From contig JBHOQN010000164.1 of the NCBI GenBank assembly GCA_042408965.1, positions 12,307-76,306 of the forward strand: a DNA stretch of 64,000 bases, given 5' to 3'. Each line of letters begins with the position of its first letter. Positions within the stretch are counted from its first letter, which is position 1. Below the pieces are notes generated by a model. It had not been told where the DNA came from and did no database searches. It saw only the letters and a program-made list of their open reading frames with translations. The translations under genes were made by a program, and so were the position numbers. This DNA comes from Thermogemmatispora sp042408965 (GTDB lineage Bacteria; Chloroflexota; Ktedonobacteria; Ktedonobacterales; Ktedonobacteraceae). This document shows positions 9,015-17,034 of the stretch, piece after piece.

Positions 9015-9043
9015 ATGACAAATGCAGCGGCTTGTGATATGCT
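9015..9043 (+). promoter_or_regulatory. Putative promoter of the histidine kinase gene
   Basis: ATGACA (9015-9020) and TATGCT (9038-9043) are spaced by 17 bases, about 135 bases before the kinase ATG. Five of six -35 bases match the consensus. Confidence 0.45.
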
Positions 9044-9177
9044 AGCTCGCAACAGGATCAGTTAGAGCAACGTTGGGGATTTCAGCGAAAGCATGTGCGG
9101 TCTGCAAGCTCAATGTGGACGCTGCAGGCCCGCGCCTCTCACCGGCGCTTTTGAACTGGGAACAGGAGAAGCAGCCC

Positions 9178-11859
9178 ATGCCAACAGCTATCTGGGGGGA
9201 GCCGGAGTCACAGCGCGATGAAGCCTACCCACTGGCAACCTTAAAGAATCTTGTTCACCAGATGATGACACAATTCGCGGCTCAGGGGGCCTGTCTGGCC
9301 CTTTACGATACGAGCCTGGGACAGATGGTCATCAGACTGCACGTGCGTCTGCGCGACCCGGGCGCTCCGGGCCACGCAGGCGCAGGAGAAGGCATCCACC
9401 ATATTGGGCGGCGCACCACCATCAACCTGCAGGACCCCTCGTCCTCGGCGGTTGGCCGCCTGAGGCGCACGCCAGGAGCACAGGAGGAGCTGGAAGACGT
9501 GCAGCCCCGGCCGGGGGGCCTTTTCCCGCTTGGGAGCACCTATCCACTCGGCCATGACCTGATCGGCTATACCTGGCGTGAAAACCGCTCGTGCATCATG
9601 GAGCACGATAGCTACCTCTACGCCTTTCATGCGCAGCGAAAAACGCCGCTCACGCCCGAAGTGCGGCCGTTCTGGTATTTCGCCGCCCCCATTCAGGAGC
9701 CAGGGAATGGGCCGGCAGAGCGTCCGGGACGGAGCGCTCCTCAGGTGCTGGGAGTGGTGGTGCTCTACAAGCTGGTGCCGGCGCCAGGCTTCGATCTCAA
9801 GCAGCGTCAGGAGGCGCATAGCTTCACCGAGCGCATGGCGCTCTATCTTGAGAACCATCGGTTGCGCCTCATTCAGCGGCGCACCAGCGATCACCTGCAG
9901 TCTCTCCAGCAATTGAGCGCCATCTTCCCCTCCACGGTGAACCTGGCCGAGCTGCTGGAGCAGGTCTACCAGTTCACCGCACGCATCGTCGACGTCTCAG
10001 CGATGCTGGTCACGCTCTACGACCGCGACACGCGCATGATCTACGACGTCTACGCCGTTCACGATGGCCAGGCCGTCGAGGGGCTGCCCACCGAATCGGT
10101 CGAGCCGCGAACACGCCTGCAGTGGTGGCGCGTCGCTCAGGAGGAGAAACGCACGCTGCTGCTCAGCCCGGCGCATCTGAAGCCCCATGAGCGGCTGGAG
10201 TACGCCGAGCTGCTGCAGGGCGTCTGGGGCGATCAACGCCAGGCCGAATCCTTCCTCCTGCTGCCGATGAAGATGTTCAACCGTGTCATCGGCTCGCTCA
10301 GCCTGGCCAGCCAGCGGCCCAACGCCTACCGACATGAGGAGGTGCAGGTGCTGGAGACGATGGTCCAGATCATCACCGTCGGCATCGAGAACGCACGCCT
10401 CTATGAGCGCTCGCGCCGTCTGCTGCGCAAGGCACGCCAGCGCGAGGAATCCCTGGCGGCGATGAATAGCGCACTGCAGGCCATCAGCTCCGTGCTCAAC
10501 CTGACCGAGATGCTCGACAACTTTGTGCGCGCCGTCGCTAACCTGGTGGGAGCAGAGATCAGCGTCTTTTTCCAGCTCTCGCCCGATAAGGAGGAGCTGA
10601 TTGCCCAGGCCATGTACGCCCCTACAAGCAAGGGAGCCAGCAACGAGACGCTCTCGTTCATGAGCAGTGACCGCGCTCGCCATAACGAACTCATCGAAAT
10701 GATTCGCCTGCCCTTCAAGGAATCGCTCCTGGAGCGCATGGCCGGAGAGGGAGCCTTCTTCTACCTCGACCAGGCCCTGGCCGAGGAACTGGCGCAGAAC
10801 GCCAGCGAGGGCGGCGCCATCTTCCTGCGTGAGACGCAGATCAAGAAGATGATTATGATCCCTGTGCAGTACCAGAACGAGCTGATGGGTATCCTGGCGC
10901 TGCATACGCCGCGGCAGGAGCGCGTTTTTAAGCCGGAGGAGATCGGCATGCTGCTGGCTATCTGCAGCCAGGCGGCGAGCGCCATTCGCAACGCGCAGCT
11001 CTTCGAGCAGATTCAGGAGGCCAACGCTGAACTCCAGCGCATGAACACGCTTAAAGACGAGTTCATCGTCACAGCCTCACATGAGCTGCGCACGCCGCTG
11101 AGCGCCATCAGCGGCTACGCCTCGCTCCTCAAGCGTCAGAGCGCCCGTGCGACGCCGCAGCAGATCCTGCGCTTCGCCAGCAAGATCGCTGCCTCGGCGC
11201 AGCAGCTCACCTCGCTGGTGGCCAACATGACGGAGGCCGCCAACGTCGATGCGCTCGGCCGCAAGCTGGAACTGCACCCCGGCGATGTCGAACTGCGCAC
11301 CGCGGTTCAGATGGCCGTGAGCATGCTCAGCATCAACATCGAACAGGAGATCAGCGTTGATGTGCCTGAAGGCATCTGGCTGCACTGCGATCCACAACTG
11401 CTGCGTCAGGTGCTGACCAACCTGCTCGATAATGCGACGAAATACTCGCCGCCGGAGAGCACGATCACGATCCGTGCGCGTGAGATGACCCTGGGCGCGG
11501 TGCCTCTGCCGGAGGAGGCGATCGACCATGCGATTCTCCTCGAGCACGGCGATGACCTGCCTGTGGCGGTGGTCAGCGTCTGTGATGAGGGCGAAGGCAT
11601 TCTGCCTGAAGAACAGCATAAGATCTTTGAGAAGTTCGTCCGCGCCTCGCGCACGCTGACAACGCCGGTGCGTGGCTCCGGCCTGGGCCTCTACATCTGC
11701 CGCCGTTTCATCGAGGCGATGGGGGGCAAGCTCTGGCTGGAGCGCAGCATCCCTGGCGAAGGCTCGGTCTTTAGCTTCTTCCTACCCCGTAGCAGTCCTC
11801 CCCCAGAGGTTCATGAACACGATGATGAGTCGGCAGACGAAGATGGTGAACACTCGTAA
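9178..11859 (+). CDS. Soluble GAF-domain sensor histidine kinase
   Basis: This is an 893-residue kinase without membrane segments, so it probably senses a cytoplasmic signal. The N-terminal two-thirds holds at least two GAF-like sensor regions (about 240-420 and 440-610). HisKA follows with the phospho-acceptor H635 in TASHELRTPLS. HATPase_c has the N box LLDNATKYSPP, DEGEGI and GSGLGLYICRRFIEAMGG. The ATG at 9178 follows AGGAGA; the longer reading from TTG at 9073 lacks a site. The end overlaps the receiver gene by 47 bases, so kinase and receiver are likely a pair. Confidence 0.92.
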   Translation: MPTAIWGEPESQRDEAYPLATLKNLVHQMMTQFAAQGACLALYDTSLGQMVIRLHVRLRDPGAPGHAGAGEGIHHIGRRTTINLQDPSSSAVGRLRRTPGAQEELEDVQPRPGGLFPLGSTYPLGHDLIGYTWRENRSCIMEHDSYLYAFHAQRKTPLTPEVRPFWYFAAPIQEPGNGPAERPGRSAPQVLGVVVLYKLVPAPGFDLKQRQEAHSFTERMALYLENHRLRLIQRRTSDHLQSLQQLSAIFPSTVNLAELLEQVYQFTARIVDVSAMLVTLYDRDTRMIYDVYAVHDGQAVEGLPTESVEPRTRLQWWRVAQEEKRTLLLSPAHLKPHERLEYAELLQGVWGDQRQAESFLLLPMKMFNRVIGSLSLASQRPNAYRHEEVQVLETMVQIITVGIENARLYERSRRLLRKARQREESLAAMNSALQAISSVLNLTEMLDNFVRAVANLVGAEISVFFQLSPDKEELIAQAMYAPTSKGASNETLSFMSSDRARHNELIEMIRLPFKESLLERMAGEGAFFYLDQALAEELAQNASEGGAIFLRETQIKKMIMIPVQYQNELMGILALHTPRQERVFKPEEIGMLLAICSQAASAIRNAQLFEQIQEANAELQRMNTLKDEFIVTASHELRTPLSAISGYASLLKRQSARATPQQILRFASKIAASAQQLTSLVANMTEAANVDALGRKLELHPGDVELRTAVQMAVSMLSINIEQEISVDVPEGIWLHCDPQLLRQVLTNLLDNATKYSPPESTITIRAREMTLGAVPLPEEAIDHAILLEHGDDLPVAVVSVCDEGEGILPEEQHKIFEKFVRASRTLTTPVRGSGLGLYICRRFIEAMGGKLWLERSIPGEGSVFSFFLPRSSPPPEVHEHDDESADEDGEHS

Positions 11860-12217
11860 TGTGTTGATCGTCGATGACGATCCCGTCATCCGCGAGATGA
11901 TGGTTGATATCCTCGAGTTCGAGGGCTACGCGATCCGCACGGCACGCAATGGTCAGGAGGCTCTGCAGCTCCTGAGCGAGAGCGATGGCTACGTCGTTTT
12001 TCTGGACCTGATGATGCCTGTGATGAGCGGCCAGGAGCTCTGCCAGGCCCTGGAAGCCAGCCCGGAGGTGCGGCGCCGCCACAGCATCATTCTGATGTCG
12101 GCGATGGACCGCCTGGCAGAGGCCTCCTCCCTGCAGATCGATGGGGTTATGCCCAAGCCCTTCTCAGTCGACGACGTGCTGCGAGTGATCAAGCCCTTCG
12201 CAGATCATGCTCCCTGA
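11813..12217 (+). CDS. Single-domain response regulator receiver protein
   Basis: This CheY-like receiver has no output domain. It contains the acidic cluster VLIVDDDP, the phospho-aspartate in VVFLDLMMPVMSG, and the KPF lysine in VMPKPFSVDD. It overlaps the kinase 3' end, implying coupling and a direct partnership. The start is uncertain: ATGs at 11813, 11822, 11825 and 11843 are in frame. AGAGG precedes the first ones, and the domain itself begins after 11843. The output is probably through protein contact. Confidence 0.88.
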   Translation: MNTMMSRQTKMVNTRNVLIVDDDPVIREMMVDILEFEGYAIRTARNGQEALQLLSESDGYVVFLDLMMPVMSGQELCQALEASPEVRRRHSIILMSAMDRLAEASSLQIDGVMPKPFSVDDVLRVIKPFADHAP

Positions 12218-12253
12218 GATGGCCTGGCCTCTCCCTCATAGAGCGATCTCAGG
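12213..12253 (+). terminator. Inverted repeat after the receiver gene
   Basis: CCTGAGAT (12213-12220), overlapping the stop codon, pairs perfectly with ATCTCAGG (12246-12253) across a 25-base loop. There is no T-tract, so it is a weak terminator call. Confidence 0.35.
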
Positions 12254-12372
12254 CCGCGGGACGAGCACGGGCAGGCAGACGGTCCATACCCCCCTCCAGC
12301 TCTGTTGTCACGTCTCATAAAATGGTATATGAAAAGACAACAGAGAACCGCTATTTCATAGGAGCAACCTGT

Positions 12373-13560
12373 ATGAGTCCAGTGCACATGTTTGCGGCTC
12401 TGGGCATCTTCACTGCGTTTGCCGTCACTATTCCCGTACGTTATCTTTTTTCATGTTTTATGCACTTTTTCTCGATTACAGAGGAATCTCGTCTGCCTCT
12501 GCTCGCTCTATCCCGCCATCTGGAGAGCGAGCCTGCTGAGAGCAGCAGGCAGGCCGCCGCTCTCACTCAGCGCGGCCTGGCCTACACGCATCTGGGCCAG
12601 CCGCAGCGCGCGCTCGGCATCTATACCCATGCCCTAGCCCTCGCACCCGGCGATGCCCGGCTCTATCTCAGGCGGGGCGAGGCCTGCTGTCTGCTCGGTC
12701 AGTACACGCAGGCCTTGAGCGATTACGAGCAGGCGCTGCGCCTTGATCCAGAGCTGGCCGCGGCGCACTACGGGCGCGGGCAGGCCTGCCAGCACCTCGG
12801 AGCCTATGAGGAGGCTCTGGAGAGCTATACCCAGGCGCTGGCTCTCGATCCCCAGCTGGCGCCTCTGGTCTATGCGGCCCGTGCAGGCCTCTATCAGCAT
12901 CTTCACGATTATCGCGCCGCTCTGGCCGACTACTGCCACGCGCTCGACTACGCGCCCCACGATGTCGGCCTCTATTTCCAGCGCGGCATCACCTACCTGC
13001 ACCTGCGCGAGCCACGGCTGGCGCGCGCCGACTTCAATGTGGTGCTCAGGATGCGTCCGAACTTTGCCTGCGCTTATCATCACCGTGCAGAGGCCTACCT
13101 GCACCTGCACGACCTGGCCCAGGCCCGCCGGGACTGCCAGCAGGCGAGCGTGCTGAATCCGCTGCACATCGACCATGGCTGGCTGGCCTGCTGGGTGGAG
13201 ATGTGCTACGAACCTCCCGATCTGCAGATGGCCTCCCGTCTCGAAGCGACGGCGCGCATCGACCAGGGGACCTACGACGCCTGCCTCTGCCGCGGCGTGG
13301 CGGCCTGGCTGCACGGGGAATGCACGCTGGCTCTCGGTGAGCTGGCTCAGGCGGAGGCGCAGAACAGCGAGCGCTGGGGAGCGCCTTTCTGGCGCGCCGT
13401 GGTCAGCGTCTCCCTGCAGCGTAGTGAGGAGGGCCACGCTGCCATCAGAGAGGCCCTGCGCCGCGGGCTCCCCTTGCCGCTCCTGGCGCCCCTGCGCTGG
13501 CTCAGTGGCGTGGGCGCTGATTTCTATGGACTCTACGCGCACGCCCTGCTGGAGGCCTGA
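12373..13560 (+). CDS. Membrane-anchored TPR-repeat protein
   Basis: The 395-residue protein has one N-terminal hydrophobic segment (about 5-32), followed by about seven 34-residue TPR units. Typical repeats are ALTQRGLAYTHLGQPQRALG and AHYGRGQACQHLGAYEEALE. TPRs make protein-protein contacts; no catalytic domain is visible. The ATG at 12373 has AGGAG eight bases upstream; the in-frame ATG at 12322 would add 17 residues and has no site. It is convergent with queA. A link to the kinase-receiver pair upstream is possible but not shown. Confidence 0.82.
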   Translation: MSPVHMFAALGIFTAFAVTIPVRYLFSCFMHFFSITEESRLPLLALSRHLESEPAESSRQAAALTQRGLAYTHLGQPQRALGIYTHALALAPGDARLYLRRGEACCLLGQYTQALSDYEQALRLDPELAAAHYGRGQACQHLGAYEEALESYTQALALDPQLAPLVYAARAGLYQHLHDYRAALADYCHALDYAPHDVGLYFQRGITYLHLREPRLARADFNVVLRMRPNFACAYHHRAEAYLHLHDLAQARRDCQQASVLNPLHIDHGWLACWVEMCYEPPDLQMASRLEATARIDQGTYDACLCRGVAAWLHGECTLALGELAQAEAQNSERWGAPFWRAVVSVSLQRSEEGHAAIREALRRGLPLPLLAPLRWLSGVGADFYGLYAHALLEA

Positions 13561-13622
13561 GCCAGCGCTGAGACAGCCCTGAGGCGACCGGAGCTGTTGC
13601 CGCGCTTTCACACGCGATCTGG

Positions 13623-14798
13623 CTAGAGCAACAACATGGCATCGCCGAAGCTGTAGAAGCGATAGCGCTGACGAATGGCCTCCTGGTAGGCCTCTTCGAT
13701 CAGGGCCTTCCCTGCGAAGGCGCTGACCAGCAGGATCAGCGTGGAGCGCGGCAGGTGGAAATTTGTGATCATGGCGTCTACGACCTGGAAGCGATAGCCA
13801 GGGGTAATGAAGAGGCCAGTGTAGCCGTGATAGGGCCGGACCTCTCCGCCATGGAGGGAGGCTACGCTTTCGAGCACACGCACCGAGGTGGTGCCGACGG
13901 CAACCACGCGACCGCCACTGCGACGTGTCTCGTTGATCAGTTCGGCGGTCGCCTCATCCAGGTCGATCTCCTCGCTGTGCATCTTGTGATCCCTGACGTC
14001 CTCGACCTCTACGGGCCGGAAGGTATCCAGGCCGACATGCAGAGTGACGAAGCCTACGCGCACCCCCTGCTCCTGCAGACGGGCCAGCAGCTCTGGCGTG
14101 AAGTGCAGGCCTGCCGTAGGGGCGGCCGCGGACCCGGCGATGCGTGCATAGACGGTCTGATAGCGCTCCGGATTGGCCAGCGGGGCGCGAATATAGGGCG
14201 GCAGCGGCATGCGCCCGATCTCCTCGATGAGCTGGCGCACGCTGCGCGGCTCGCCGGACGCGCTGGACCGGGCAGCAGCCTCCTCCGGCGTCAGGGTGAA
14301 GCGCACAAAGCGACCACCGGCCTCTGTACGCTCCAGGATCTCGCCCAGCAGGCGCGGCGGCTGGCCCGTGGCAGGCTCTTCGCCAAAGAGCAGCCGCGCC
14401 CCCTCGCGCAGGCGCCGGCCGGGACGCACCAGCGCCTCCCAGACATCGGCTCCCCGGTCGGGACGCTCGGCGAGCAGCAACACCTCGACTGCGCCGCCGG
14501 TCCCCGCACGGCGGCCGAGCAGGCGCGCCGGGATGACGCGGCTCTGATTGGCAATCAACAGGTCACCGGGCTGCAGGTAGTCGCCGATATCACGGAAGTG
14601 GCGATGCTCCAGGGCTCTGCTCGCGCGATGGACCACGAGCAAGCGCGAGGCATCGCGTGGCTCAATGGGTGTCTGCGCGATCAGTTCGGGCGGAAGTTCA
14701 TAATCGTAATCGCTGATTCTCAGAGCGGCTGGCTGATCTGCCTCCAGGGGGTCCCTGCCTCGCTGAGGATCGGCCGGGCCGCTGCTATCTGCCTGCAT
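13623..14798 (-). CDS. queA: S-adenosylmethionine:tRNA ribosyltransferase-isomerase
   Basis: QueA transfers and isomerises the ribosyl moiety of SAM onto 7-aminomethyl-deazaguanine in tRNA, forming epoxyqueuosine. Family motifs are clear: YELPPELIAQTPIEPRDASRLL, the AGLHFT region within SAAAPTAGLHFTPELL, HVGLDTFRPV and ITNFHLPRSTLILLVSAFAG. At 391 residues it is longer than typical (about 340-350). The N-terminal 27 residues before the conserved start are rich in charged residues and poorly conserved, so the true start could be internal. No other queuosine gene is nearby. Confidence 0.93.
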   Translation of the reverse strand: MQADSSGPADPQRGRDPLEADQPAALRISDYDYELPPELIAQTPIEPRDASRLLVVHRASRALEHRHFRDIGDYLQPGDLLIANQSRVIPARLLGRRAGTGGAVEVLLLAERPDRGADVWEALVRPGRRLREGARLLFGEEPATGQPPRLLGEILERTEAGGRFVRFTLTPEEAAARSSASGEPRSVRQLIEEIGRMPLPPYIRAPLANPERYQTVYARIAGSAAAPTAGLHFTPELLARLQEQGVRVGFVTLHVGLDTFRPVEVEDVRDHKMHSEEIDLDEATAELINETRRSGGRVVAVGTTSVRVLESVASLHGGEVRPYHGYTGLFITPGYRFQVVDAMITNFHLPRSTLILLVSAFAGKALIEEAYQEAIRQRYRFYSFGDAMLLL

Positions 14799-15035
14799 AG
14801 GTCACATCCCTACCTGATATATCTGTGTGTATGTATACGTGAGTCGTCTAGTGTTGCGCTGGAGCCGCGCTGCGGGTCGAGACGCACTCTCTTGTGGAGC
14901 GCAAGCGGTCCTCTCTGGCGTGGAGGAAGCAGTGTGTCGCCCGACGTGGATGCTGCGCTGCCACCTTTCCCGTCAGCAACCCTGGTCTATGATAGCACGT
15001 TCGCCATGAAACGCAAGCGGGGGGGCGGCAGCACT

Positions 15036-16685
15036 TCAGCGCGGCTGGCCGCTGCTCCAGCGTCGTTGCAGCTCTCCCCAGATGTCCTGCAGGTGCGCCG
15101 CTTCGGCCTCGGCAGGCTCCTGGCTTCCATAGCGCGCAGCCGTATAGGCGGCAGTAATGACCTCCAGGCGCGGATCGCCCAGGGACATCTGTGTATCCAG
15201 GCGGCGCTGGTATTCGGCGGGGGTCTCTTCGCGGCGGCGGGCAGAGCCACGGCGAGCAGCCTCGCGCAACAGGGCACGGTAGATGGCGCGCACCCCGCGA
15301 GGATCTAGCGCTGGTGCCAGTGGCGGTTCTGCAGCCTCGCTCTGCAGCGCTCGCCGTGGCCGGAGGAGGCGCAGCAGTCTCTCGAGCATGGCTCTGATCT
15401 GCAGCCAGAAGAGTGCCCACGACCAGAGGCTCTCGTGCAGCTCCTCATCGAGGCGGCGCTCGTAGAGGCGCACCCGTCGCCGCCGCAGCATGCGGACGAT
15501 CAGCCAGACAAGGATGGCAAGAACCAGCAACGGCACCAGGACGGCCAGCACACGCGCCAGGAGTATGGCCTGCTCTGGCGGTGGCACCGGGCGGGTCGGT
15601 CCCTTCACCCCCTGCGGGCGCCGGATCTGCGGCGGCTGACTCTGAAAATGCAGCGCCTGCAGCAACCAGACAACAGGCGACACCACCACAACGACCAGCC
15701 GCGCCAGCAGAGCGACCAGCCAGTCGTAGATCAGCGCCAGCGGCGTGAAGAGCTGGCGCAGATCGTTGAGCACCGCGGCGCTGGCAGAGGTCAGCACGGA
15801 GAATGTCAGCAGGCCGAGGAAGATCCCCAGCAGGGCACATACCATGAAGATAGTACGCTCCTGGGTCGCGGGACTCCCCTCCAGCCCCAGCGGATGCGAA
15901 CGCCGCACAAAGGCCGCCTGCGCCAGGGCGTGGGCCAGCAGCGCACAGTAGAGCAAGAGAGGAATCAGCAGCATGAGGTCCAGCAGGGCCACACTGGAAG
16001 CCTGTACCCCCTGACCGGCATGCACCAGGACGACCGCTCCCATGACGAGCGAGCCAATCAGCGCGCTACGCTTCACTCTGTCTGGCTCATAGAGGAGCCG
16101 CGCCAGCACAGTACCGCGCCACGTCAGGCCTGCCACCAGGACGAGGATCGCCAGCAGACGGTACAGGGGCATCCTGAGCAGCAGACTATCGTTGAGCAGG
16201 GCCTGCAGCCAGGCGAGATCGTAGAGAGGATAGCGCGGAGCATAGAGGCTGGCCCAACAGATAATGACGGCCAGCAGGGTCTGCAGCAGCAAGAAGGAAG
16301 CCATACCGGGCAGAGGCGCTCCGACGCGATCAAACTCGTCCAGGGGCGGCGTGCGCCGGGCGCTGCGTAGCTCCAGGCGGCGCCCCTGCCAGAGCACTCC
16401 CCAGAGAACCAGGAAGGGCGCCCAGAGTGGCATGAAGGGCTGATCAGTATCGAAGAGACGGAAGTCTGCAAAGAGGACCAGCACAGCGCTGATCCAGCAG
16501 GCCTCCAGGGCGGCACAGAGGTAGGGAACGAGGCGCTCACCTGGCGTCTGTACGCTCGGAATATGGGTGGTGGCCAGCCAGAGGCGCTCCTGGCGGCGGC
16601 GCTCACTCGCCTCAACACGCGCCAGGAGGTCGCGCAGCTCCTTATCGGGCGCGTTGCGGTTGCGCCGTGAAGGGTCCATGCTCAT
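15036..16685 (-). CDS. Multi-pass membrane protein with C-terminal DUF4129 domain
   Basis: The 549-residue protein has roughly nine or ten hydrophobic segments between residues 55 and 405, then a cytoplasmic tail. The end of the tail matches DUF4129, with RAIYRALLREAARRGSARR and EETPAEYQRRL, followed by ITAAYTAARYG. DUF4129 often occurs at the C-terminus of transglutaminase-like membrane proteins; no transglutaminase triad is visible here. GAGG lies at the start; the second ATG (16679) is better spaced. It stands alone, divergent from the methylase gene. Function unknown. Confidence 0.8.
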   Translation of the reverse strand: MSMDPSRRNRNAPDKELRDLLARVEASERRRQERLWLATTHIPSVQTPGERLVPYLCAALEACWISAVLVLFADFRLFDTDQPFMPLWAPFLVLWGVLWQGRRLELRSARRTPPLDEFDRVGAPLPGMASFLLLQTLLAVIICWASLYAPRYPLYDLAWLQALLNDSLLLRMPLYRLLAILVLVAGLTWRGTVLARLLYEPDRVKRSALIGSLVMGAVVLVHAGQGVQASSVALLDLMLLIPLLLYCALLAHALAQAAFVRRSHPLGLEGSPATQERTIFMVCALLGIFLGLLTFSVLTSASAAVLNDLRQLFTPLALIYDWLVALLARLVVVVVSPVVWLLQALHFQSQPPQIRRPQGVKGPTRPVPPPEQAILLARVLAVLVPLLVLAILVWLIVRMLRRRRVRLYERRLDEELHESLWSWALFWLQIRAMLERLLRLLRPRRALQSEAAEPPLAPALDPRGVRAIYRALLREAARRGSARRREETPAEYQRRLDTQMSLGDPRLEVITAAYTAARYGSQEPAEAEAAHLQDIWGELQRRWSSGQPR

Positions 16686-17034
16686 GGCCTCGGCGGCTCC
16701 CCCTGATTGAATAACTGCTGCAGCCTCGCTTCCCCATTATATGCCCCGGGCTGCAGGCACAGCAAGCCTCAGAGAGGAGGGAGAGAAGTTCACCCCGGCA
16801 ACGTTTCTCTCAAGAGAGGCATGCTTTCCTCAAAAGAGCGTCGTCAGCCTGGAGAACGAGAGAGAGCTGCGGTGCAGCGTGGTGCAGCGCAGTGCAGCGC
16901 TGCGCTACGGATCGGACCGGATCGAATCGGCTTGAACTGGATCGTACCTCATCGTATTGGCATGGATCAAACTGGATTGCATCGTATCGAATCGGATCGG
17001 ATCGAACTGGACCGGAAAGGAGCAAGCAACGCCC
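16686..17034. other. Divergent intergenic region upstream of the DNA methylase
   Basis: It separates the DUF4129 gene from the methylase. It contains no gene I can support. Its right half is the 10-base-period repeat described separately, and AAAGGAG at about 17016-17022 is the likely ribosome binding site of the methylase. Confidence 0.5.
16871..17015 (+). repeat. Two abutting degenerate 10-bp tandem arrays
   Basis: At 16871-16900 three decamers read GGTGCAGCGT, GGTGCAGCGC and AGTGCAGCGC. From 16909 to 17015 about ten further decamers follow a loose GGATCGNANY pattern (for example GGATCGGACC, GGATCGAATC, GGATCGTACC, GGATCGAACT). The second array contains repeated GATC tetranucleotides and ends just before the ribosome binding site of an adenine-type DNA methylase. 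Confidence 0.75.

Noticed and set aside
13755..15308. Plus-strand frame of 517 residues across queA and beyond
   Set aside because: It runs antisense to queA and then through spacer; no recognisable domain and poor composition.
16957..17034. Upstream ATG of the DNA methylase
   Set aside because: It lies inside the decamer repeat and the added residues are repeat-derived; AAAGGAG favours 17035.
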